Source: Prorocentrum cordatum (lineage: Eukaryota > Sar > Dinophyceae > Prorocentrales > Prorocentraceae). Taken from it: a stretch of 64,000 bases of DNA. Positions 11,001 through 19,335 of this stretch are shown here, piece by piece. Both the position numbers and the translations under genes were made by a program. How positions within the stretch are numbered: the stretch's first letter is position 1; the number at the start of each line of letters is the position of its first letter. The DNA lies in NCBI GenBank assembly GCA_963575745.1, contig CAUYUJ010005692.1, positions 62,001-126,000 on the forward strand. Reading direction: 5' to 3'. The notes beneath the pieces were generated by a model, which had not been told where the DNA came from, searched no databases, and worked only from the letters and a program-made list of their open reading frames with translations.

Positions 11001-11417
11001 TTTCGAGGTCTGACGCGGCGCGTTTCGTCGCCAGACCTGAAGGCCCCTCTTTTAGAGCTCGTCCACGACTGGTCCCAACAGGGTTCCTCCTGGCGGTGCC
11101 GTGTGTGTCTTCGCGGTTCCCGTGCCAAGACTCAACCGTCGGGAGGTTCGTGCCCTGGGCAGTCCCGTTTGGACCAGGGTCTGTTGGAGAGACTTGGCCA
11201 TCGAGTCATTGCGTTCCCTTGCAGTGACACGGGCCACCTGTACTTGTGCATGTCGTGCAAGTTTTATTCTAGCGGTGAGCAGGTCCTGGGTTTGTCCCGT
11301 AAGTGCGGGCCACCCACGGTGACTGGTTTCAGAAACTTGAGACGGCTCCGTAAGGGACAGCACCCCGATAAGAGGGGTGTTTCGGTCGACATCGACGAAT
11401 TCATCCCGCTATTATAA
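8064..11417 (+). CDS. LINE reverse transcriptase-RNase H polyprotein, frame intact
   Basis: One open frame of 1117 codons. Residues 1-64 are poly-Glu from the microsatellite and the flanking sequence. LINE-derived protein starts near residue 66. Palm motifs are complete: GGFRPIGV at 188-195, motif A FWDLRKYYEHI at 256-266, motif B KGLVAGCSFATSL at 312-324, motif C AYVDDLSL at 352-359 with both catalytic Asp. A zinc-like CALCGKDRDTLFHRLYVCP lies near 691. RNase H starts with FMDGSC near 795 and keeps its acidic set: EFGALAW, YSDCANV, an EAH, and GNFFADVYAKEG. The C-terminus has two Cys motifs (CRVCLRG; CMSC ... CGPP). The endonuclease is missing, so autonomous mobility is unlikely. Absence of stops suggests a young insertion. 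The ATG at 8064 may not be used. Confidence 0.85.
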   Translation: MVHSLEPKWLRKNEQEEEEEEEEEEEETEEEEEEETEEKEEEEEEEEGEEEEEEREEEEEEEEEDPVPWKPSTTLARCGTIVCDPVSLLQAEGDKFAAIWGSGKGTGVNHDLLPHGRILEPAELRAVSKKYRTSSAVSVDGFHCRHFSLLPDEALHALALWFAVWEATGDLPRQLSWVLMALLAKPTGGFRPIGVFPSLYRLWGRARRREALQWELNHPRKYWAAGANRGAGDVVWRQAFRAEAGTRKREVSASIFWDLRKYYEHIDLRYLWQQCELLHFPLPLARLAIRAYASARFLALGGIIQGPFFVSKGLVAGCSFATSLIRVFAMRAFDEALVSVPRAPGATTDFDAYVDDLSLSCTGTAKVVVASLTAGAKALHRAITTTLECKLAMDKVGMISNSPEVSRKLSEILGPLVGPACSRVTNLGSDFTAGRPFRSKGRSAKLKSRTAAALRKTNKLKGLQQALGRRCLKVFAAGPLAGAAYGSDLYGISDRELLNLRRMAMSSVRPRAQGRSLSVLCLLSDDPTWRGSCAPLIRWAKEVWTLHTHGFPWTLSWAELRDGWSAVFKSDDHSWSKVAGPISALRMTLYRLGWTMPNFCTFVDDFGREISLTLSSPKLVKVFCKEALLRSLERESGDKYGCGFRLCWDAVKQLLSSKKVPNSTKGWIRAQATRACWTASDVAAAGYDFSDKCALCGKDRDTLFHRLYVCPAVQSERDAVLDRSIQNEALELGADHLDMCLYLFGAFKHPGDYAPPPLTEGGTSLDWFVDLLPDPEVPAAAPSIPPSSGLWGHLFMDGSCHRHVVRELSRAGWAVVMVSRSGECLGVLKGPLWAPWPQTPQGAEFGALAWSAVQTEGPAKCYSDCANVVQLMNLGAADSVSARRQYAGQIIQARHFFGPNLVSLEKVEAHRDADEEGLSSHERFVRRGNFFADVYAKEGARQHPVMSPTEQEALDHQISVSRAVLLAGAELLPLWPKLEFRGLTRRVSSPDLKAPLLELVHDWSQQGSSWRCRVCLRGSRAKTQPSGGSCPGQSRLDQGLLERLGHRVIAFPCSDTGHLYLCMSCKFYSSGEQVLGLSRKCGPPTVTGFRNLRRLRKGQHPDKRGVSVDIDEFIPLL
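8076..8097 (-). other. spliced-leader (SL) sequence captured at the LINE 5' end
   Basis: Read on the minus strand, the 22 nt start TCCGTAGCCATTTT and end GGCTCAAG. This is a perfect match to the dinoflagellate SL exon (D-CCGTAGCC...GGCTCAAG, with D = T). It lies at the extreme 5' end of the LINE, directly against the right-hand target duplication. The SL is trans-spliced onto nuclear mRNAs in dinoflagellates, so its presence in genomic DNA here shows that a trans-spliced LINE transcript was reverse transcribed to its 5' end and inserted. Confidence 0.95.
8099..8114. repeat. right target-site duplication of minus-strand LINE
   Basis: Second 16-bp copy of AAACGAACAGGAGGAG (first at 1279-1294). 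It starts at, or within one A of, the SL 5' end and merges into the GGA tract. Confidence 0.85.
8101..8257. repeat. (GGA)n microsatellite between two divergent LINEs
   Basis: About 150 bp of interrupted GGA repeats. In the plus frame it encodes poly-Glu and extends the downstream RT reading frame upstream to an ATG at 8064. The last 14 bp (8244-8257, GAAGAGGAGGAGGA) recur at 11507-11520. Confidence 0.95.
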
Positions 11418-11506
11418 ATTACAGGTAATTTGCTTTGCCCTCAGTGCGCCTCTGGCTGGAGGGGCAGGCTGTCACTTCAGAGGCATGAGTGTTGCATTCA
11501 AAAAAA
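8258..11506 (+). mobile_element. 5'-truncated LINE inserted in the GGA tract
   Basis: The body begins CCCTGTTCCCTGGAAACCC, inside the region upstream of the RT, and ends in a short A run (TTCAAAAAAA). The 14-bp sequence GAAGAGGAGGAGGA flanks it on both sides (8244-8257, 11507-11520), consistent with a target-site duplication, though low complexity weakens that. Endonuclease and ORF1 are absent, as expected for 5' truncation during target-primed reverse transcription. The A run shows its 3' end. It is the same superfamily as the minus-strand LINE. Confidence 0.8.
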
Positions 11507-11663
11507 GAAGAGGAGGAGGAGAAGGAGGAGGAGGAGGAGGAAGGAGGAGGAGGAGGAGGAGGAGGAGGAGGGGAGAGGAGGAGGAGGAGGGGGAGGAGGG
11601 GGAGGAGGAGGAGGAGGAGGGAGGAGGAGGAGGAGGAGGAGGAGGAGGAGGAGGAGGAGGAAA
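11507..11663. repeat. (GGA)n microsatellite, right side of LINE
   Basis: Purine-only GGA/GAGG repeats continuing from the right-hand duplication of the truncated LINE. This is the continuation of the 8101-8257 tract. Confidence 0.95.
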
Positions 11664-11699
11664 TCTGGAGTAGCTCCCTCACAACAAGTGCCCCGGGCC

Positions 11700-12290
11700 G
11701 ACGCCCTCCCGCGTGCGCCCCTTGCGAGCCTGCAGGCTCGCTTGTGCGGTGCACTTTGCGCGCGGACGACGCGGCTGCCAGGAAGAAACTCTCCCTCCGA
11801 GCGTGCTGGCTCGCGGGCACCGCACACTGCACCGCCGCCCATGCCGGCAGGAGGCTCACTCGGAGGGGGAGGGGGAGGAGGAGGGGGAGGAGGAGGAGGA
11901 GGAGGAGGAGGAGAGGAGGAGGAGGAGGAGGAGGAGGAGGAGGAGGAGGAGGAGGAGGGGAGGAGGAGGGGGAGGAGGAGGAGGAGGGAGGAGGAGGAGG
12001 AGGAGGAGGAGGAGGAGAAGGAGGAGGAGGGGGAGAAGGAGGAGGAGGGGGAGGAGGAGGGGGAGAAGGAGGAGGAGGAGGAGGAGGAGGAAGAGGGAGG
12101 GGGAGGGGGAGGGGGAGGGGGGGGGAGCGGGCCGGCTCGCTTTCGCGTGGCCTGCCCACGGCCTTGCCAGGAAGCCCTCCTGCCGGGAAGCTCACTCCGA
12201 AGGTGCCGGTCCGTGGCCGGGAAGCTGGCTTCGAGCGTGCCAGCGGGTTTCCTGCGCACATTGCTCTGCTAGCTCTCTGCCCGTCCACTA
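11700..12290. repeat. GGA tract with 70-bp family units at both ends
   Basis: Units related to the 470-800 repeat (GAGCGTGCTGGCTCGCGGGC and GAGCGTGCCAGCGGG) flank a purine tract at about 11862-12120. Long open frames here encode only Gly, Glu, Arg, Ser or Pro runs and are not genes. Confidence 0.8.
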
Positions 12291-13005
12291 GGGCACGCGC
12301 GGGTGTGAGCAACAGCTTATACGTGATTTGAGCTGAACGCCTTTGTGAACGCCATAGATCCTGCGGAACGCCAAACTGTTTTCTGAACGCCATGCATTTC
12401 TTGAACGCCAAACGCCAAGGTGAGTCTCGGGAAAGCCAAGTAGGGGCATGCGCGCTGGATTGTTCGCTCGGTTGCATTTGTTGTCTTGCTTGCGTGCGTG
12501 CGCGCTCGCTTGCTAAATCACGCACTTACATTATTCCCTGCTTGCTCCCTTGCTCCCTTGCTTCCTTGCTTCCTTGCTTGATTGGAGTTCAATGAAAGCA
12601 AATGGTTTCTCATGGGCCCTGGAGTATCCCAGCGGAGTCTAATGGGGTCCGATGGAGTCCAGTTAAATCTAATGGGGCACTATGTGGGGAAAAGCGGGGG
12701 GAGGGGCACGGACGTTTGAGACGAGGCACCGCGTTTGTTTTAACGTGAGCTTACGCAGTAAACACCGATGATCCTCCTCAACCTCCCTCTCCTCCTCGAT
12801 CTTCGATGCTCAATGTTTTCAAAACACTTGATAAGCAGAACATTGATAAGCATAATATTGATAAGCTGATAACACTTCAAACTACCCAGACTACTAAATT
12901 TGATAAGCTGAATATTGATAGGCATGTCAACTCCATTCATGCGCTGCGCACATCTCACAGGTGCAGCAGGCCTCCCCGATCATCGTACCATCCCACCTCA
13001 CGTGG
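12291..13005. other. no gene seen; short tandem motifs
   Basis: No supported coding sequence. There is a GCTCCCTTGCTTCCTTGC-type microsatellite at about 12530-12580 and an AT-rich array of ATTGATAAGC-like units (about 15 bp) at 12820-12930. The left part repeats the phrase GAACGCC several times. Confidence 0.6.
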
Positions 13006-13863
13006 TCAGCCTCCTGGGAACACACGACAAGTAAAACCCCCGTGTCCATTGTCAAAGATTTGCAGATGACTCCCGCTACGCTCTAAGCATCGCAATGTAT
13101 ACATTGACTCCACACGGCGTTCACAATCGTCTGCATACACAACGGTGTTCGGATGTGCTAAAGTGCGAGCTGCATAAATGCTCTGCATCCGTCCGGGAAG
13201 CCAACCGAACTTCTGGTCAAATCCTCCCTCCATGCCCATCGGCCCATCAACGAGAATGATGTCCCAACACGCTTTACGCACATCACTGGGAAGCTGTGCG
13301 TCAAGCCAGCGGAGGAGTTGCGCATGATCGCAGACAAGTGTATCAGCTTGGGGCATGAAAGTACTATACTGCACAAGGACCGTCGAGGCTTGCACTGCCG
13401 GTGGCTGAAGGAGCATCCAATCCCGGCTAGTTTCAATGAAGCGGGTTGTGCCATTTCCGTTTATTGCCATCCAGAAAGGTGAATCATGACCCAAGCTAAA
13501 TACCAGCATGTTCGATGTCCGTCCTTTTCCGCATGCCATATTGCGCTCCTGCGCACACCACAAATCATAGCAAATGCTGTTGACGATCGGCCCGTGGAGC
13601 TGCGCCTCTGGGTTCAGGTTGGCGCGTGTGTGTGAGAGTTTGGAGCACCAGTCTTGAGAGTCATCGTACGCGCTGCAAGCAAAATCTTCTGTCCGGCAAG
13701 CAACACAATCCTGAAACGATCCAACATCTTCCTGAGGTTGTGCAGCACCTCTGAACGACGTTTCAGGACAAGCGTTCTCTCCAGCCGGACTCCACTTGCA
13801 AAATCCGCCACCGCGCCTGCGCGTTGAGGCGAAGAAGAATGCCAACCAAGGGCTGCCTGGCAA
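13006..13863 (-). CDS. DUF579 / IRX15-GXM-like (Polysacc_synt_4) domain protein
   Basis: An open frame of 285 codons; the frame itself stays open to 13902 with no upstream ATG. Residue 1 is therefore arbitrary and the exon probably starts at an acceptor such as CCAG|G near 13858. Residues about 35-110 are Cys-rich. Residues 118-265 carry the family core: NMLVFSLGHDSPFWMAING, RFIETSRDWM, a DIILVDGPMG block, WLPGRMQSIYAARTLA and ADDCERRVESMY. In plants this family includes glucuronoxylan 4-O-methyltransferases and IRX15 proteins, Golgi enzymes of wall polysaccharide synthesis. The GHDS and VDGP motifs fit the SAM-binding fold. Substrate here is unknown. The stop TGA at 13006-13008 follows CRVFPGG and looks natural. 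Neighbours are repeats. Confidence 0.75.
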   Translation of the reverse strand: MPGSPWLAFFFASTRRRGGGFCKWSPAGENACPETSFRGAAQPQEDVGSFQDCVACRTEDFACSAYDDSQDWCSKLSHTRANLNPEAQLHGPIVNSICYDLWCAQERNMACGKGRTSNMLVFSLGHDSPFWMAINGNGTTRFIETSRDWMLLQPPAVQASTVLVQYSTFMPQADTLVCDHAQLLRWLDAQLPSDVRKACWDIILVDGPMGMEGGFDQKFGWLPGRMQSIYAARTLAHPNTVVYADDCERRVESMYTLRCLERSGSHLQIFDNGHGGFTCRVFPGG

Positions 13864-13984
13864 GGTTTCTGTAATCTTCCAAAGGACCCCCCACCCTCCG
13901 TCTCACAGAGTTCCGCCTGCACCGCCCCTACTCCCGAGGGGGTCCCTGGGCGGCCATGGCGCCCCCCCCAGGCTCTCCAAGGCT

Positions 13985-14530
13985 TCCATGACGGGCCAAG
14001 AAACCCACCCAAGCCAACATGGCCCAAGATGCCCCGAAGACGGCCCAAGACTGCCTGTATACAACCGAAGAGGCCTCCAAGACGCCACAAGAGGCCTCCA
14101 AAAGCCCTGGCAAGAGGTCCCAAAGAGGCAAGATTCAATGAGATTCCTTTGGATTTTGAAAGATGTTGGCATTCTCGCAATTTCGGCTTCCCGACGCTCC
14201 AAAACGACCCAAGAGGCCCCCAAGACCGCCCCAAGACGGCCCAGAAGGCCCCCAAGATGGCACCAAAAACGGCCCAAGAGCTCCCCAAGACGGCCCAAGA
14301 GGCCTCCAAGACGGCCCAAGAGGCCCCCAAGACGGCTTCCAGAGGAGGCCCAGACGAGGTACCCGAACGGACGGACAGTTCGAGTCCTCGGCCCCGCAAG
14401 AGGCCCAGGAGGCCCCCAGAGGCTCCCAGGAAACCTCCAAGAGGCTATCGAGAGGCCTCAAGACTGCCTCCAACATGCCCTCGAGAGACCTCCCACGATA
14501 TCCCAACGAACATCCAAGAGGCCTAAAACC
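13985..14530. repeat. CCAAGAGGCC/CCAAGACGGCC minisatellite
   Basis: Dozens of 10-20 bp units of the form CCCAAGAGGCC and CCAAGACGGCCC, interrupted by one less repetitive stretch (about 14120-14200). Similar arrays occur at 49350-49490, 54955-55175, 60495-60735 and 61360-61925. Confidence 0.85.
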
Positions 14531-15286
14531 CACAACCCAGGCGCGGTGGCAGGACTTGCCGTAGGCAGCTGGATATACACGATTCGCAGGCCGAGTCCGT
14601 GCTAGGATCATCCCCTGACGTAGCACGTTCCCAACAGTCCGCTGCACATCTATGGAATAGATGGGCTTTCAAGTTCGCCCATGCATGGGTCCACCCACCA
14701 ATACGAAACCGATCCAACGAATCCCCTGGCGTCAAGGTGATGAGTTGGAAAGAAAGTATGAGTGGGAAAACAATCAACATGACAATGGCGACCAACATGA
14801 CGCGCCGAAGGGAAGTCTTCAGAGATCGCGATTCCGAGGGCGGCGGCATGGCAGGAGACAACCCATCGGTTCTGACGTCTTGCGCCCCGGCCAAGGGCCC
14901 GGAGTTGCGGTTGGAAGCCCGACGCATTGCAGTAGGGTCTCCTGAGCCAAAATGAGCCTTCGATACTCGATCACACTCGTCTTCCTCGACTATCTTCCTC
15001 TTCGATTCGCCACCTCCTCGACCCCTCGCTCACACATCGATCCTGAACCTCGATCCGCCCATTTGATCTTCCTCCTCCGTCCTCGATCCTCGATCTTCCT
15101 CATTCTCGATCCTCCTCCGCCTCCTGGTCCTCCTCTTCCCCATCGCCCCTCCTCGATCTTCGATCGTCGGTCCGCCTGTTCGATCCTCCTCCTGGACCCT
15201 CGTCTCTCGACTCCCGATCCTCCTCACGCCTGATGACCCTCCTGCTCATCGATCCTCGATCCTCTTGGATCCTCGATGCTCCTCGA
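14531..15286. other. no gene seen; CTCGATCCTC-type repeats on the right
   Basis: 14531-14950 has no recognisable feature. 14960-15286 is an irregular array of TCGATCCTC/CTCGATCTTC units (8-12 bp), pyrimidine rich on the plus strand. Confidence 0.5.
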
Positions 15287-15870
15287 TCGTGGACCTCACA
15301 CGCTTCGTGCCATCAAGGGGAGCCCCACCGAAGGCCCCTGTGGCTAAGACCACATGCGCCCCTACCAACCATTTCGGCACTCCCCACACACGCTTCGTGG
15401 TCCCATTGGGAGCTCGGAGCTCCACCGAAGGCCCCAGTGGCTGTGTTCGCATGCGCCCCCCGCCGCCCGCAATTCCGGCACACCCCTCACGGTTGGTGGC
15501 CCAGGGAACTCCACCGAATGCCCCAGTGGCTGTGAGCACATGCGTCCTCGCCACTAACTACAGCTCACCCCTCACACGCTTCGTGGCCCCACAAAGAACT
15601 CCACCGAAGGCCCCACTGGCTGTGACCACATGCGCCCCCGCCACTCATGTCGGAACACCCCTCACACGTTTCGTGATCCCATAGGGAGCTCCACCGCAAG
15701 CCCCAATGGCTGTGAGCACATGCGTCCCCACCACCCATGTCGGCACACCCCTCACAAGCTTCAGAGCCCGATAAGGAACTCCACCGAAGATGATACGCAC
15801 CAGCGCGGTACTCACAAGTCATATTGTTGGGCCCTTCGACAGGATAGTTTGTTTCCTGGGGGGGGTACAT
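15287..15870 (-). repeat. composite 90-bp-array family, locus 1
   Basis: About six diverged units with the core GAGCTCCACCGAAGGCCCC, ending at 15790-15870 in the family's end module. In reverse orientation that module reads TATCCTGTCGAAGGGCCCAA, then TGTGAGTACCGCGC. Strand refers to the orientation in which the module lies at the start of the array. Confidence 0.75.
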
Positions 15871-15939
15871 GGTGCGTCAATGCTGTTGACTTCCCCAGCC
15901 CCACGAGCCCCAGACCGACTAAGTTCTGCAAGCGTTGGT

Positions 15940-16075
15940 GTTTTCGTTCCCACCAATCCTGTGATGTCGGCTCATTTTGAAGGGGCAGCGCCACGAGTTC
16001 CTTCCCCTTCTCTCCTCTCCTCCTCCTCCTCTTCCCCCTCTTTTTGTCTCCCAGCCTTGCCTCTGCCATGCGCAT
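15940..16075 (-). repeat. composite family, other end module (isolated)
   Basis: The sequence GGTGTTTTCGTTCCCACCAA, then CCTGTGATGTCGG, then GGCAGCGCC followed by a CTCCTC tract matches the reverse complement of the conserved right end seen at 40520-40652, 51068-51252 and 52570-52729. Only one degenerate array unit follows. Confidence 0.55.
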
Positions 16076-16519
16076 GTCTTTGGCTCAGCACACCTCTTAC
16101 ACGCTCGCGCAATTCGCTCCCTCGAAGCCCATGCGAGCGACGAAGAGAGAGGGGTCTTGCGCGATAAGACCCAGAAACCTTTCCTCGCGGCTTACACGGG
16201 ACCCAAGCGTGGCACACCGCGTGGAGAAGAGTTCGCCACGCGCGACCTGACGCGGGAAATTCACGCGCGAATATCAACAGACAACCCCGTTCTCAAGATC
16301 CCGCGACATCTTGGTCATAGTCATACTGTGTATGCCCTCGATCCCCTCGAAAAAACAGACCCTGGACAAAGAAAACATGAGCATCCTGCCGGTTTAGTTC
16401 CCTGGTCCCGGACCCCACCTTGGGAAGAATCCGCTGATCCGTCGCGTGAGCTTGAAAGAAGCTAAGCTAAAGCTTCAGCTATTCTGAAGTTAGAGGAAAC
16501 GCGATCCACGGCGGCTGTG

Positions 16520-17345
16520 TTGAAGATTAGCCTGACGAAAGACCCAACCATTTGCAGCTGCGAATACCGCATTGTGGGTACCGCTTTCGGTGGAGCTCCC
16601 TGTGGGGCCACGAACCGTGTGAGGGGTGTGCCAAAATGGGTAGCAGTCCCCGCGTGCGGCCTGTGCCACTGGGCCCTTCGGTGGAACTGCCTGTGGGGCC
16701 ACGAACCGTGTGAAGGGTGTGCCAAAATGGGTGGCGGTCCCCGCATGCGGCCTGTGCCACTAGGGCCCTTCGGTGGAGCTCCCTGTGGGGCCACGAACCA
16801 TGTGAGGGGTGTGCCAAAATGGGTGGCGGTCTCCGCATGCGGCCTGTGCCACTGGGGCCTTCGTTGGAGCTCCCTGTGGGGCCACCAACCGTGTGAGGGG
16901 TGTGCCAAATTGGGTGAGGTCCCCCCGCATGCGGCCTGTGCCACTGGGGCCTTCGTTGGAGCTCCCTGTGGGGCCACGAACCGTGTGAAGGGTGTGCCAA
17001 AATGGGCGCGGCCCCTGCATGCGGCCTGTGCCACTGGGGCCTTCGTTGGAGCTCCCTGTGGGGCCACGAACCGTGTGAGGGGCGTGCCAAAATGAGTGGC
17101 GGTCCCCGCATGCAGCCTGTGCCACTGGGGCCTTCGGTGGAGCTCCCTGTGAGGCCACGAACCGTGTGAGGGGTGTGCCAAAATGGATGTCGGTCCCCGC
17201 GTGCGGCCTGTGCCACTGGGGCGTCGGGCCACGAACCGTGTGAGGGGTGTGCCAAAATGGGTGCGGTCCCTGCATGCAGCCTGTGGCCACTGCGGCCTTC
17301 GGTGGAGCTCCCTGTGGGGCCACGAACCATGTGAAGGGGTGTGCT
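16520..17345 (+). repeat. composite 90-bp-array family, locus 2
   Basis: Starts with the left module (GACGAAAGACCCAACCATTT, then CGAATACCGCATTGTGGGTA). About nine units of 80-90 bp follow, each with GGTGGAGCTCCCTGTGGGGC, then GAACCGTGTGAGGGGTGTGC. The conserved right module is missing; another minisatellite starts at 17350. Six-frame open frames here are produced by the repeat. Confidence 0.85.
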
Positions 17346-17349
17346 GCTT

Positions 17350-18125
17350 ACGCATCAGACTTTAGTGTCCCGCCCGCCCGACCCGACCCGCCCGATAGGG
17401 TCCGCCCGCCCGACCCGCCCGATAAGGTCCGCCCGTCCGGACCCGCCCGATAGCGTCCGCCCGTCCTGGGTCGCCCATTAGGGTTCTCAGGTGTCATGCT
17501 GCTTTCGTATCAGACTTTAATGTCCCGCCCGCCCGACCGGGACCCGCCCGATAGGGTCCGCCCGGCCCGACCCGCCCGTTAGGGTTCTCATGTGTCACGC
17601 TGTATACGCATCAGACTTTGATGTCCCGCCCGCCCTACCCGACCCGCCCGCCCGCCCGATAGGATCCGCCCGCCCCGATCTGCCCGATAGGGTTCTAATT
17701 GCGTCATGCTGTCTACGCATCAAACTTTAGTGTTCCGCCCGCCCGACCCGACCCGCCCGTTAGGGTCCGCCCGCCAGACCCGCCCGATGGGGTCCGCCTG
17801 TCCCGCCCCGCCCCGCCCGATAGGGTCCGCCCGGCCCGACTCGCCCGTTAGGGTTCTCATGTGTCATGTTGTATACGCATCAAACTTTGATGTCCCGCCC
17901 GCCCGATAGGGTCCGCCCGGTCCGACCCGCCCGTTAGGGCTTTCATATGTCACGCTGTATACGCATCAGACTTTAGTGACTCGCCCGCCCGACCCGACCC
18001 GCCCGATAGGGGTCCACCCGTGCCGACCCGCCCGTTAGGGTTCTCATGCGTCATGCTGTATACGCATCTGACTGTAGTGTCCCGCCCGCCCAGACCACCC
18101 GCCCGATAGGGTCCGTCCGACCCGT
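17350..18125. repeat. CCCGCCCGACCCG minisatellite with recurring 35-bp anchor
   Basis: Seven anchors of the type GTCATGCTGTATACGCATCA followed by GACTTTAGTGTCCCGCCC recur at irregular 85-160 bp spacing. They are separated by variable numbers of CCCGATAGGGTCCGCC sub-units. Length variation therefore sits in the sub-repeats. Confidence 0.85.
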
Positions 18126-18138
18126 CCGATGGGGTCCA

Positions 18139-18139
18139 C

Positions 18140-18191
<52 letters not shown>

Positions 18192-18220
18192 ATTCGTCAG
18201 CGTCGTCGTCTTGTTGTCGT

Positions 18221-18276
<56 letters not shown>

Positions 18277-18410
18277 TTGCCGGCGGCGAGTTCCAGGGGG
18301 GGGCGGTTCGAACCCCCCTGGGCCCGGGGGGGGGTTCGAACTTCCCCAGCGCAAGAATGTGTCGTGTCGTCGTCGTCGTCGTCGTTCGTCGTCGTCGTCG
18401 TCGTCGTCGT

Positions 18411-18441
<31 letters not shown>

Positions 18442-18640
18442 TGGGGGGGGAGGGGGGCGGGGGCTGGGGGGGGGAGGGGGGGGGGGGGGGGGGTTCGCCC
18501 CCCCCCGGGGGGCTCGGGGAGGGGGAGGGGGGGGTTGTCCAGGGGAGAGGGGGGGGGTGTTGGGGGGGAGGGGTTCCCCCGGTTTCCGACCCCTCCCTCA
18601 ACGAGTTTTTTTCGGGGGGGAGCCCCCCCCTGGTTCTTTG
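18139..18640. repeat. (GTC)n microsatellites and G-rich block
   Basis: GTC trinucleotide runs at 18139-18280 and 18363-18440 are separated by a G/C palindromic spacer with two GGTTCGAAC-like motifs. A poly-G block with long G runs follows to about 18620. Confidence 0.9.
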
Positions 18641-18650
18641 ATCACCCGTC

Positions 18651-19335
18651 ATGTATTCTTCCCAACCGTCCTGTCTTGTTGGGTTCTCGTTTTGAACGGA
18701 CAGCGCCCCGCGTCACATCCTCCTCCTCCCGCTGCCCCCTCCCCCTTCCTCCTCCTCCTCCTCCTCCTCCTCCTCCTCCTCCTCCTCTTCCTCCTCCTCT
18801 CCTCCTCCTCCTCCTCCTCCTCCTCCTCCTCCTCCTCCTCCTCGTCGTTACCATCAGCATCATCCCACCCATTCTGGCACACCCCTCACACGGTTCGTGG
18901 CCCCACAGGGAGCTCCACCGAAGGTCCCAGTTGTACAGGCCGCATGCGGGGACCGCGCTCATTTTGGCACACCCCTCACACGGTTCGTGGCCCCACAGGG
19001 AGCTTCACAGAAGGCCCCAGTGGCACAGGCCGCATGCAGGGGCCGCGCCCATTTTGGCACACCCCTCACGCGGTTTGTGGCCCCACAGGGAGCTCCACCG
19101 AAGGCCCCAGTGGCACAGGCCGCCTGCGGGGGGACCTCACCCAATTTGGCACACCCCTCACACGGTTCGTGGCCCCACAGGGAGCTCCACCGAAGGCCCC
19201 AATGGCACAGGCCGCACGCGGGGACTGACACCCATTTTGGCACACCCTCACAACATGGTTCGTGGCCCCACAGGGAGCTCCACAGAAGGCCCCAGTGGCA
19301 CAGGCCGCATGCGGGGACCGCGCCCATTTTGGCCC
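18651..19335 (-). repeat. composite 90-bp-array family, locus 3
   Basis: In reverse orientation relative to locus 2. The conserved end module (GTATTCTTCCCAACCGTCCT, then TTTGAACGGACAGCGCC) is followed by a CTC tract, a short ATCAGCATCATC run and five units with GAGCTCCACCGAAGGCCCC. The opposite end module is absent. Confidence 0.8.

Noticed and set aside
11437-11500. C2HC-like CPQCASGWRGRLSLQRHECC downstream of the RT stop
   Set aside because: Spacing does not fit a known finger and it lies beyond the stop in the LINE 3' region; could be an old C-terminal piece but not supportable.
11430-12525. Several long frames of 250-370 codons on both strands
   Set aside because: They are poly-Gly, poly-Glu, poly-Arg, poly-Ser or poly-Pro translations of GGA/CCT tracts.
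14940-14962. Partial antisense spliced-leader match (GAGCCAAAATG)
   Set aside because: Only 12 contiguous bases agree and no retroposed gene or duplication is attached; chance or a decayed relic cannot be separated.
17350-18060. TTAGGGTT within the minisatellite as telomere sequence
   Set aside because: It occurs once per unit inside a longer repeat and is never tandem.
18290-18360. GGTTCGAAC motifs resembling a tRNA T-loop
   Set aside because: They are part of G/C palindromes in low-complexity sequence; no cloverleaf can be drawn.
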